Positions 9,010 through 15,506 of a DNA stretch of 33,929 nt are shown here, one piece after another (position 1 is the first letter of the stretch; every line of letters starts with the position of its first letter). This DNA is from an uncultured Clostridiaceae bacterium (lineage in GTDB: Bacteria > Bacillota > Clostridia > TANB77 > CAG-508). The notes under the pieces were generated by a model, which was not told where the DNA came from, did not search any database, and saw nothing but the letters and a program-made list of their open reading frames with translations. The stretch spans positions 1 to 33,929 of the forward strand of contig CAOJCG010000018.1 of assembly GCA_948356915.1 (NCBI GenBank), in the 5' to 3' direction. Both the position numbers and the translations under genes were made by a program.

Positions 9010-9135
9010 AAATCTATTGCTATAACTACATTTGAAACGGAAATAAGTAACTTTTTTGCGATAGATTTTTCGAATACGTCCTACGCAAAGGAGCCATTAT
9101 GTTAACAGAATGCTAAAATATTGGCATTCTGTTTT
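9010..9135 (+). ncRNA. Candidate structured leader RNA with terminator
   Basis: This is part of a 559-bp gene-free stretch. AAATCTATTGC (9010-9020) can pair with GCGATAGATTT (9058-9068), 11 bp with one G-U. TTTGCG (9055-9060) can instead pair with CGCAAA (9084-9089), and the two stems compete. Next comes a 10-bp terminator-like hairpin, AACAGAATGC (9104-9113) with GCATTCTGTT (9124-9133), followed by TT. Competing stems plus a terminator resemble an attenuator or riboswitch-like leader. I do not recognise a known class, and AT-rich DNA can give such pairs by chance. Confidence 0.3.
9104..9135 (+). terminator. Hairpin terminator in the gap between MBL genes
   Basis: AACAGAATGC (9104-9113) and GCATTCTGTT (9124-9133) form a perfect 10-bp stem with a 10-nt loop. 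Only a short T-run (TTTT, 9132-9135) follows, so the terminator call is moderate. Confidence 0.5.
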
Positions 9136-9265
9136 ATCATTCTAAAAGCATTGATATTACTGCGATATAGCTACAGTATTAAAGACTACAACAATATAAT
9201 TAATTGATAAAATTTATAATACATACCTTTCAATATACTTTCACATTTGTTTAAATATGTTTCAC

Positions 9266-9286
9266 ACGACCGTACAACGACCGTAC
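9266..9286. repeat. Tandem direct repeat ACGACCGTAC x2
   Basis: ACGACCGTAC occurs at 9266-9275 and 9277-9286 in exact tandem with an 11-bp period, about one helical turn. It is GC-rich within very AT-rich, gene-free DNA, as expected for a protein-binding site such as an operator or a recombinase arm site. No gene encoding a binder is identifiable nearby. Confidence 0.6.
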
Positions 9287-9462
9287 GAAAACTATGAAAA
9301 TATTGGTATAACTGAACTTCAAAAACGAGTCCTACTTGTATAGTTGGACTTATTTTTATGTCAAAAAGCATTCCAAAAAATAAATCTTTATGGTAAAATA
9401 AAATAGCAAAAATAATCGAGTAGGGCAGAAAATAATATGAGTTGTTAAAGGTAAGGTGTGTT

Positions 9463-10272
9463 ATGGAAAAAATTATAGTTTTAGGAACAGGAACTGCAAG
9501 TGTTATAGAAAATTTTAATACTTGTTTTATATTAGAAGATAGTAATAAAGATTACTTATTAGTAGATACAGGTGGAGGCAATGGAATTTTAAGACAATTT
9601 AAAAGAGCTAATATAGATTTATCTAAAATACATAATATCTTTATATCACATAAGCATATTGACCATCTATATGGAATGTTGTGGATATATAGATTTGTAG
9701 ATCTTGCAATGCAAAAAGGTACATATGAAGGAACTTTAAACATATATTGTCATGATGAAGTTGCTAAAATTATTAGAGAGCAAGTACATACTTTATTAAG
9801 AAAAAGCCAACAACAATTTATTAATAAAAGAATTTTTATTAATGTTGTCAATGACCATGAAAAAGTTAAAGTTTTAAATTATAATTTAGAATTTTTAGAT
9901 ATTATATCTAAAAGTGATAAACAATATGGATTTAAAACAGTATTAAATAATGGAAAAACTCTTGCATTTCTTGGAGATGAACCATTAGATGAGAAATTGT
10001 ATGAAGATGTAAGAAACATAGATTATTTATTACATGAATCGTTTTGTTTAGAAACAGAATCAGATAAATATAAACCAAGATATAAAAATCATGATACTGT
10101 AAAATCTGCAAGTATAAAGGCTCAAAATATAGGAGCTAAAAATTTAATATTATGGCATACTCAGGAAAATTTGGGTGACAATAGAAAGATTGAATATACA
10201 AAAGAGGCTAAAGAAAATTTTATGGGAAATGTATATGTTCCAAATGATTTAGAGATAATTGAACTTAATTAA
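9463..10272 (+). CDS. MBL-fold metallo-hydrolase (RNase Z-like), copy 2
   Basis: Encodes 269 aa from ATG 9463, which restores the family start MEKIIVLGTG. The frame is open upstream to 9442, but that part has no homology with copy 1. The metal ligands are all present: H63, H65, D67, H68 in SHKHIDH, D172 in FLGDEP, H191 in LLHESFC, plus H210 and H232. All have the same spacing as in the protein at 7634-8440. The two proteins are clear paralogues from an old duplication. The gene starts a second small operon with the UlaG-like MBL gene (24-bp gap) and a cupin gene. The substrate is unknown. Having three MBL-fold enzymes within 3.4 kb suggests related substrates. Confidence 0.83.
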   Translation: MEKIIVLGTGTASVIENFNTCFILEDSNKDYLLVDTGGGNGILRQFKRANIDLSKIHNIFISHKHIDHLYGMLWIYRFVDLAMQKGTYEGTLNIYCHDEVAKIIREQVHTLLRKSQQQFINKRIFINVVNDHEKVKVLNYNLEFLDIISKSDKQYGFKTVLNNGKTLAFLGDEPLDEKLYEDVRNIDYLLHESFCLETESDKYKPRYKNHDTVKSASIKAQNIGAKNLILWHTQENLGDNRKIEYTKEAKENFMGNVYVPNDLEIIELN

Positions 10273-10296
10273 AATGGTAAAGGGGGAAAGAGTGAT

Positions 10297-10968
10297 ATGA
10301 AAATAACAAAATTTAATCAAAGTTGTTTATTGCTTGACACAAAAGGAAAAAGAATATTAATAGATGCAGGAAATATTGGATATATGGATGAAATGTTAGA
10401 AAAATATTGGATTAATATAGATGCAATATTAGTAACGCATAAACACAAGGATCATTGCTTAACAGATGCAATAAATAAAATTATAGAAAGAGATAATGCA
10501 AAACTTTATACAACATCTGAAGTTATAGCAACTCATAATTTTTCAAGTGTAAACAAAATAGCAGAAGGTGATATTTTCTATATTGATGACATAAAAATAG
10601 AAGTTGTAAAAGCAGTACATGGTTTCTTAACAGCTATGAAAGAAACTGGTGCAGAAGTAAAAGAAAATGTAGGTTATATTATTGATGATGGAAATACTAG
10701 ATTATATTGTACAAGTGATACTATAAATTTCAATAACAATTATAAATGTGATGTTTTAGCAATGTCATTTAATGGTAATGGTCTAACATTAGGACTAGTA
10801 GATAGTATTGACTTTATAAAGGATATTAATCCAAAATTAGTATTACCAATTCATTTACAACATCCAAAGCCAATAATGAATCCTAATATTGATACTTTAA
10901 AAGAAACTTTAGAAAAAGAAAATATTAGTTATAAAATACTAGATGTATTTGAAAATATAGAAGTTTAG
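10297..10968 (+). CDS. MBL-fold metallo-hydrolase, UlaG-like
   Basis: Encodes 223 aa, a compact MBL-fold protein of the UlaG/YtkL-like branch (Lactamase_B_2 type). The ligand motif is THKHKDH (H48, H50, D52, H53), with H108 (AVHGF), D141 (TSDT) and H186 (LPIHLQHP) as the other metal ligands. The N-terminal MKITKFNQSCLLL, followed by ILIDAGN, is typical of this branch. The start follows a GGGGGAAAG ribosome binding site. It lies between the second RNase Z-like MBL gene and a cupin gene, all close-packed on the + strand. Only distant similarity to its two MBL neighbours is visible, so it is a separate family member and not a third copy. The natural substrate is unknown. Confidence 0.85.
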   Translation: MKITKFNQSCLLLDTKGKRILIDAGNIGYMDEMLEKYWINIDAILVTHKHKDHCLTDAINKIIERDNAKLYTTSEVIATHNFSSVNKIAEGDIFYIDDIKIEVVKAVHGFLTAMKETGAEVKENVGYIIDDGNTRLYCTSDTINFNNNYKCDVLAMSFNGNGLTLGLVDSIDFIKDINPKLVLPIHLQHPKPIMNPNIDTLKETLEKENISYKILDVFENIEV

Positions 10969-10984
10969 AAAAAAAGGTGATTAA

Positions 10985-11332
10985 ATGAAACTAGTTAAAT
11001 TAAATGATGCAGAAAAATTTAATAATAGTGATAAATGTGAAGTATTAGAATATCCACTAAGTGATCCTGATATAAATTGTGCTACAGCAGTAATTACAGG
11101 CAGATATCCTGCAAAAGGTTATTGTGTAAATGAACAATGTAAAGAACTTATTTATGTAATAGATGGAAGAGGTACTTTAAATAAACAAGATGAAGTAATA
11201 AGCTTTGGAAAGGGCGATGTTATTCTAATTGAAAAAGGAGAAGTATATTTTTGGAATGCTAATTGTAAAATTGTTATGCCTTGTACTCCTGCTTGGTATC
11301 CTGAACAACATAAGATGATCGAGGAGGAATAA
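10985..11332 (+). CDS. Small cupin-domain protein without the usual metal ligands
   Basis: Encodes 115 aa, a single cupin barrel. The GRG turn (YVIDGRGTL, about residues 57-65), the SFGKGDVILIEKGE segment, and the closing FWNAN strand follow the two cupin motifs. The expected HxH of motif 1 is replaced by NEQCKE and the motif 2 histidine by Tyr (EVYFW), so a classical three-His metal site is absent. It may bind a ligand without catalysis or use another metal site. It is the last gene of the second cargo operon, 16 bp after the UlaG-like gene, and ends just before a bidirectional terminator. A sensor or sugar/nucleotide-binding helper for the MBL enzymes is a guess. Confidence 0.8.
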   Translation: MKLVKLNDAEKFNNSDKCEVLEYPLSDPDINCATAVITGRYPAKGYCVNEQCKELIYVIDGRGTLNKQDEVISFGKGDVILIEKGEVYFWNANCKIVMPCTPAWYPEQHKMIEEE

Positions 11333-11350
11333 TAAAAATATGGGGCTGTA

Positions 11351-11416
11351 AAAAAAGACGTAGTAAATTGACACATCTTTAAAAGATAAAGTGCGTCAAT
11401 TTACCACGTCCTTTTT
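11351..11416. terminator. Bidirectional terminator between cupin and popT
   Basis: A long imperfect inverted repeat: AAAAAAGACGTAGTAAATTG (11351-11370) pairs with the complementary segment ending near 11416. It is flanked by an A-run on the left and a T-run on the right, so it can end transcription of the + strand cupin operon and the - strand DUF368 gene. The last codons and TGA of the - strand gene lie inside the stem. Confidence 0.8.
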
Positions 11417-12214
11417 GACACACTTATTTAAATTAAAACTTTCAAAAAATAAAGTAATAATAAGTCCTAAAAGTAAAAAAAGAATATTAGTAATAGAAAA
11501 ATTATTTGGAAGTAATATAAAAGTTGAGCCAATGGTAAAGCCTATTATTGAATACATAGTTTGGGTAGAAAACTTTTTCATAAAAAAGTTTATTATATTT
11601 AGAAATACAATAGAGCCAATAACTAAACCAAGTCCCATAGGAAATAGTAAACTTAAATTAACTGATGAAACAGCTTCTAAATATAAACCATATACCCCTA
11701 AGCACATAAGAATAATAGTACTACTAACACCGGGGAATACTACACCTATGGACATTAAAAATCCAGCAAAAAATAAAAACAAAAAGCTTATATTAGAAGC
11801 TCCAAAAGAAGCAATATTATTTTCTAAATATATTAAAAATAAGGCAAGTAAAAAAGTTATAATGGTATAAAAAATATAATGAAGCCTAAACTTATTTTTA
11901 ACATTTGCTTCTTTAAAGAGAGAAGGTATACTACCTAAAATCAAACCAGCAAAAACATATTTAATTGTATTCTCATAATTAGCAAATAAACATTTTAATA
12001 TATTTCCAAATATCAATACACCAATGCAAATTCCAATAAAAATAGGCAATAAAAATAAAAAGTTATTTTTAAAATCTTTAAAAATATTTAAAATACTATC
12101 AACTAATTTTTCATAAATACCAAAAATTACACATAAAACTCCACTACTAATACCAGGCAAAATACAGCCAGCACCTAAGGCAATTCCTTTAAATATATCA
12201 AGAATAAAATTCAT
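11396..12214 (-). CDS. popT: DUF368 family undecaprenyl phosphate translocase (PopT-like)
   Basis: Encodes 272 aa, a polytopic membrane protein with about eight hydrophobic segments. Two internal repeats carry the family signature: PGISSGVLCVIFGIYEKL near residue 19 and PGVSSTIILMCLGVYGLYLE near residue 158. DUF368 proteins have been shown to flip undecaprenyl phosphate back across the membrane for reuse in cell-wall synthesis; that role is carried over by family. The start ATG (complement of 12212-12214) has GGAGGG at 12221-12226. It is the only long - strand gene of the left half and lies next to nagZ, another envelope gene, transcribed divergently. Its 3' end is inside the bidirectional terminator. 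Confidence 0.88.
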   Translation of the reverse strand: MNFILDIFKGIALGAGCILPGISSGVLCVIFGIYEKLVDSILNIFKDFKNNFLFLLPIFIGICIGVLIFGNILKCLFANYENTIKYVFAGLILGSIPSLFKEANVKNKFRLHYIFYTIITFLLALFLIYLENNIASFGASNISFLFLFFAGFLMSIGVVFPGVSSTIILMCLGVYGLYLEAVSSVNLSLLFPMGLGLVIGSIVFLNIINFFMKKFSTQTMYSIIGFTIGSTFILLPNNFSITNILFLLLGLIITLFFESFNLNKCVKKDVVN

Positions 12215-12378
12215 ATGTATCCCTCCAAAATTTATATTTTTAAGTTATATTATAAATTCTTTTAGATATTTTTTTATAGTATGATAATAAATGAATAAGC
12301 AGTACATATAATTGTAACTAGAAATATGAATTGTAATAACACAATAATATCTTAAAGAAGAAAAATTATATATAAATA

Positions 12379-12407
12379 TTGTATGAAAAAAGTTATTATG
12401 ATAGAAT
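12379..12407 (+). promoter_or_regulatory. Sigma-A type promoter of nagZ
   Basis: TTGTAT (12379-12384), a 17-bp spacer and TAGAAT (12402-12407), 26 bp before the ATG, in the divergent spacer between the PopT-like gene and nagZ. Confidence 0.55.
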
Positions 12408-12433
12408 AAAATAAAAAAGTAAAAGGGAAAAAA

Positions 12434-13522
12434 ATGGAAGTAGAAAAATTAGGAATAGAACAAAAAATAGGGCAAATGCTTATAATAGCCTTAGAAGAAA
12501 AAGAAATAACTGAAAAAACAATAGATATAATACAAAAATATAATATAGGTGGAATTATATTATATAGAAAGAATTATAATACTTATGAAGAAATGCTAGA
12601 TCTTATAAATAAGTTAAAAGAAATAAATAAAGTAAATGAAATACCTCTTTTTATTAGCATAGACCAAGAAGGGGGAAGAGTAAATAGAATGCCTTCTGAA
12701 ATTTTAAATTTAGAAAGTGCAAATAAAATATCAAAAAAAGGGGATATTACCCTAGTAAAGGAAAGTGCAAATATAATTGGAGAAATGCTAATAAAAACAG
12801 GAATAAATATGAATTACTCTCCTGTATTAGACATAAAGAATTTTAAAGAAAGCCATGCTATAGGTGATAGATGTTATGGTGAAAATAAAGAAGATGTTTC
12901 AAAATATGGTATAGAATTTATGAAGGAATTATCAAAAAAAGGAATACTTCCTGTAGAAAAACATTTTCCAGGTCATGGAGCTACAAGACAAGATTCACAT
13001 GTAATGTTGCCAATTGTTACAAAAAGCAAAAGTGAACTAGAAAATGAGCATATAGAGCCATTTAAATATGCAATACAAAATGGAGCAGAAGCCATAATGG
13101 TTGGGCACATTTTAGCAAAGGATATAGACAAAAAACATCCAGCATCATTATCTAAAAAGACAATTCAAGAATACTTAGTAAAAAAGCTTAATTTCCAAGG
13201 ATTAATAATTACAGATGACCTAAAAATGTTAGCGATAAGGTTACGATATTCATTAAAAAGAGCAGTAATACTTGCAATTAATTCTGGAAATAATATGATT
13301 ATGATAGGAGCAAAATATAAGAAAGTAGAAAAGATAATAAAAAAAATCTCTAAAAAGGTTCAAAAAGGAAAAATTGATATAGATAAAATAAATCAAAGTG
13401 TGCAAAGTATTATATCCGTAAAGAAAAAGTATAATGTTAATGATAATAAAATAGAAGGGTTTGATATAGAGGATATTAACAAAAAAATAAAAGAATTGAA
13501 TAAAAAAATACTTAGTAATTAA
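12434..13522 (+). CDS. nagZ: Glycoside hydrolase family 3 beta-N-acetylhexosaminidase (NagZ)
   Basis: Encodes 362 aa, predicted to remove terminal N-acetylglucosamine from muropeptide or chitobiose-type substrates. Visible GH3/NagZ features are SIDQEGGRVNRM (residues 75-86), KHFPGHG followed by D187-S-H189 (the Asp-His acid/base dyad specific to NagZ-type GH3), and the nucleophile motif TDDLKM (260-265, presumably D261). No signal peptide is present and the start MEVEKLGIEQKIGQ is at the family domain border, so it is probably cytoplasmic and acts in cell-wall recycling. It is shorter than two-domain GH3 enzymes, with only the catalytic barrel and a short Lys-rich tail. It ends at its own terminator. 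Confidence 0.92.
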   Translation: MEVEKLGIEQKIGQMLIIALEEKEITEKTIDIIQKYNIGGIILYRKNYNTYEEMLDLINKLKEINKVNEIPLFISIDQEGGRVNRMPSEILNLESANKISKKGDITLVKESANIIGEMLIKTGINMNYSPVLDIKNFKESHAIGDRCYGENKEDVSKYGIEFMKELSKKGILPVEKHFPGHGATRQDSHVMLPIVTKSKSELENEHIEPFKYAIQNGAEAIMVGHILAKDIDKKHPASLSKKTIQEYLVKKLNFQGLIITDDLKMLAIRLRYSLKRAVILAINSGNNMIMIGAKYKKVEKIIKKISKKVQKGKIDIDKINQSVQSIISVKKKYNVNDNKIEGFDIEDINKKIKELNKKILSN

Positions 13523-13546
13523 CTAAAGATTACTAAGTATTTTTTT
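13503..13546. terminator. Terminator after nagZ
   Basis: AAAAAATACTTAGTAAT pairs with ATTACTAAGTATTTTTT around a loop at 13520-13528. The A-run and T-run on both sides make it usable from either strand. The 5' arm includes the final codons of nagZ. Confidence 0.85.
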
Positions 13547-13725
13547 AAGAATACTTCCACATAAAGTTACCTCCTTAAATTATTAAGATTTGGTTTATAG
13601 TTTCTATTACAACACAATATTACCATAAAACTTCACATAAATCAATTAAAAATACTAAATAGGATAGGCACAATAAAGAAATTTAAGCATATAATTTGGT
13701 ATGAGAAAATTTGGGAGGTACATAT

Positions 13726-14430
13726 ATGATGCTAACTCTTTCTATATCAAGCTTTTTGGCTTTTTTAAGCTCAGCGGTATTTGTTGTAGGTTATATTTCT
13801 AGTAACAATTTATTCCCAGAGCCACTATCAGCAGAAGAAGAAAAAATGTATTTAGAAAAAATGCAGGTACAAGGGGATGAAGAGGCACGAAATATATTAA
13901 TAGAAAAAAACTTAAGATTAGTAGCACATGTTTGTAAAAAATATGCAGCTACAAATGTAGAACAAGATGATTTGATATCAATAGGAACAATTGGGCTAAT
14001 AAAAGGAATAAACAGTTTTAAATTAGATAAAAACGTAAAATTGTCAACATATGTATCACGTTGCATAGAAAACGAAGTATTAATGTATTTCAGAAGTAGT
14101 AAAAAAATAAATTCAGAAGTATCTTTAGAAGACCCAATAGGAAAAGATAAAGATGATAATACAATAACACTTCAAGATATATTAGAAAATAATGAAAGAA
14201 ATATAGAAGATGAAGTAGACTTAAAAATAAAAGTGAAAAAATTATATGGAAAAATAAAAGAAGTATTAAAAGATAGAGAAAAATTAATAATAGAATTACG
14301 TTTTGGATTAGATGGTAATAAACCAAAAACACAAAATCAAATAGCAAAAATGCTAGGGATATCTCGTTCCTATGTATCCAGAATAGAAACAAAAGCAATA
14401 GGAAAATTAGCAAAAGAAATAGAGGAATAA
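13726..14430 (+). CDS. sigK: RNA polymerase sporulation sigma factor SigK (with pro-sequence)
   Basis: Encodes 234 aa from ATG 13726, which has GGGAGG at 13713-13718. It is the late mother-cell sigma factor. The first 25 or so residues (TLSISSFLAFLSSAVFVVGYI) are hydrophobic, matching the membrane-anchored pro-sequence that the SpoIVFB protease removes. Sigma-70 region 2 follows: LIEKNLRLVAHVCKKY, then DDLISIGTIGLIKGINSF and FRSSKK. Region 4 carries the helix-turn-helix TQNQIAKMLGISRSYVSRIETKA. Unlike B. subtilis and C. difficile, the gene is not interrupted by a skin element here. It stands alone between two terminators. It shows the organism belongs to a spore-forming lineage, although a retained gene does not prove sporulation. 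Confidence 0.95.
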   Translation: MMLTLSISSFLAFLSSAVFVVGYISSNNLFPEPLSAEEEKMYLEKMQVQGDEEARNILIEKNLRLVAHVCKKYAATNVEQDDLISIGTIGLIKGINSFKLDKNVKLSTYVSRCIENEVLMYFRSSKKINSEVSLEDPIGKDKDDNTITLQDILENNERNIEDEVDLKIKVKKLYGKIKEVLKDREKLIIELRFGLDGNKPKTQNQIAKMLGISRSYVSRIETKAIGKLAKEIEE

Positions 14431-14433
14431 AGA

Positions 14434-14477
14434 GGAAAGATTTGGGACGCGTCCAAATCTTTCCAAAAATTTTTTTC
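14434..14477 (+). terminator. Terminator after sigK
   Basis: GGAAAGATTTGG (14434-14445) pairs perfectly with CCAAATCTTTCC (14453-14464) around loop GACGCGT, followed by AAAAA and a seven-T run. The loop core GGGACGCGTCC resembles the palindromic GGGGACTGTCCCC repeats near 31 kb. Confidence 0.85.
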
Positions 14478-14506
14478 TTGAAAATAAATAAAATATATGA
14501 TATACT
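14478..14506 (+). promoter_or_regulatory. Sigma-A promoter of the 124-aa gene
   Basis: TTGAAA (14478-14483), an exact 17-bp spacer and TATACT (14501-14506). It starts right after the sigK terminator T-run and leaves a leader of about 55 nt. Confidence 0.75.
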
Positions 14507-14567
14507 AAAAAAGTAAAATATAAGTAACTATAAACCACTTAATTAGGCGATTGCCAAGGAGGTTAAT

Positions 14568-14942
14568 ATGAAAATGAAAGAGAGAGATTCAATTAAACAA
14601 GAAACTCAACGTGATAAGAGACAAAAAGAATTACTGGAAATGAAAGATTTTTTGAGTCCAGAACATTATAATAGGGATTTATTAAGCCGTTTAGCAGATA
14701 TTATAATGATGGTAAATTATATTACTAATTTATCAAAAGAAGAAATATTAGAAAACATGAAAAATACAATTGTATATAAAGAAATTGTATCTGGAAATGA
14801 ATGCTTTTTATATGACAGTTATCCAGCCAATCTAGAGGAAATGATAAGTGAATGGAAGGAAAAGAACATACCAATATTAGGAGAAATAAAAGTAGGACAA
14901 ATAAGTGTAGCTAGTATGTGGCTGGCAGGCAAATTAGATTAA
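14568..14942 (+). CDS. Hypothetical protein, 124 aa
   Basis: I do not recognise this family. It is a soluble, mostly alpha-helical protein. The N-terminal 25 residues are highly charged (KERDSIKQETQRDKRQKELLEMKD), the middle contains LLSRLADIIMMVNYIT and LSKEEILENMKNTIVYKEI, and the last third has EIKVGQISVASMWLAGKLD. No Cys pair, signal peptide or membrane segment is visible. It starts at ATG 14568 after a strong AAGGAGG ribosome binding site (14556-14562). It has a good housekeeping promoter and its own terminator, so it is a monocistronic, probably expressed gene between sigK and the ParA-like cluster. The context gives no function. Confidence 0.75.
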   Translation: MKMKERDSIKQETQRDKRQKELLEMKDFLSPEHYNRDLLSRLADIIMMVNYITNLSKEEILENMKNTIVYKEIVSGNECFLYDSYPANLEEMISEWKEKNIPILGEIKVGQISVASMWLAGKLD

Positions 14943-14960
14943 AAATATTAGTATTATAGA

Positions 14961-14996
14961 AAAAATGGATATTTTTCAAAAAATATCCATTTTTTC
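14961..14996 (+). terminator. Terminator after the 124-aa gene
   Basis: AAAAATGGATATTTTT and AAAAATATCCATTTTT form an almost uninterrupted stem with a very short loop, followed by further Ts. It may work in both directions. Confidence 0.85.
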
Positions 14997-15025
14997 TTGC
15001 TATTTTCTATAATTTATTATATTAT
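14997..15025 (+). promoter_or_regulatory. Possible promoter of the ParA-like cluster
   Basis: TTGCTA (14997-15002), a 17-bp spacer and TATTAT (15020-15025), directly after the previous terminator. The region is so AT-rich that other -10 choices exist, for example TATAAT at 15008-15013. Confidence 0.45.
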
Positions 15026-15077
15026 TATATATGTAAAAAAATATGAAGAAAATACATAGAAAGGGGCAAACTAATTA

Positions 15078-15503
15078 ATGAAGAAAGTATTAACGATTAT
15101 AACTTTAGTAATTTGTGTATTTTTAACAAGTATGTTATTTACTACAAATACACAATATGCAACTAATAGAATAGAAAATAAAAATGAAGAAAAAAGTACA
15201 GTAAGTAAAATAGTAGATTTTAAAGCAACACAAAAACACACAATAGAAGATTACAAAGAAGCATATGGTTCAGAGTCATATGGTTTAACAGCATATGCAT
15301 TAAGTAGGATACAAATATATAGTATACCATTTTGCTTTATAGGAATAGCACTAAGTGCTATATACCAATATGTACTAGGAATAAGAAAATTAGACACAAG
15401 AGATAAAGGTTTTGCAATTATGATATCAGTGATAACAGTATTTGTTATAGCACAAGTATTACCACTAATATTCGCAATTGTAGTAAAAGGTTGGAGGGGT
15501 TAA
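15078..15503 (+). CDS. Small membrane protein, first gene of the ParA-like cluster
   Basis: Encodes 141 aa of unknown family. An N-terminal hydrophobic segment (about residues 4-22) acts as a signal or anchor. A polar stretch of about 55 residues follows, then two membrane helices (about 79-101 and 112-136) separated by a short basic loop (GIRKLDTRDKG). The layout of signal, short outside region and helical hairpin at the C-terminus resembles small pilin-like or secretion-channel subunits, but no motif supports that. A GGGGC-containing ribosome binding site (AAGGGG, near 15060) precedes the ATG. The stop codon is 3 bp before the next start, so it is translationally coupled with the large AT-hook/ParA-like protein and likely acts with it at the membrane. 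Confidence 0.8.
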   Translation: MKKVLTIITLVICVFLTSMLFTTNTQYATNRIENKNEEKSTVSKIVDFKATQKHTIEDYKEAYGSESYGLTAYALSRIQIYSIPFCFIGIALSAIYQYVLGIRKLDTRDKGFAIMISVITVFVIAQVLPLIFAIVVKGWRG

Positions 15504-15506
15504 CAA

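Noticed and set aside
9186..9371. Minus-strand 61-codon open frame in the gap between the MBL genes
   Set aside because: No ribosome binding site, no recognisable protein features, and it covers the tandem repeat.
1..11332. Integrase, att sites or type IV secretion genes of the mobile element
   Set aside because: None is visible in the sequence; the element must extend to the left, and no direct repeat could be matched to a right end.
12434..13522. Frameshift in nagZ at the unusual DDLKMLAIRLRYSLKR stretch
   Set aside because: The frame is continuous and the sequence fits the NagZ family; no extra base is needed.
13540..13590. Minus-strand AAGGAGG followed by ATG and a five-codon open frame running into the nagZ terminator
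   Set aside because: Only five codons with no clear promoter; it most likely arises by chance from AT-rich terminator DNA.
13664..13695. Possible sporulation (SigE-like) promoter CATATAAT upstream of sigK
   Set aside because: The -10 word fits, but no -35 match lies at the right spacing.
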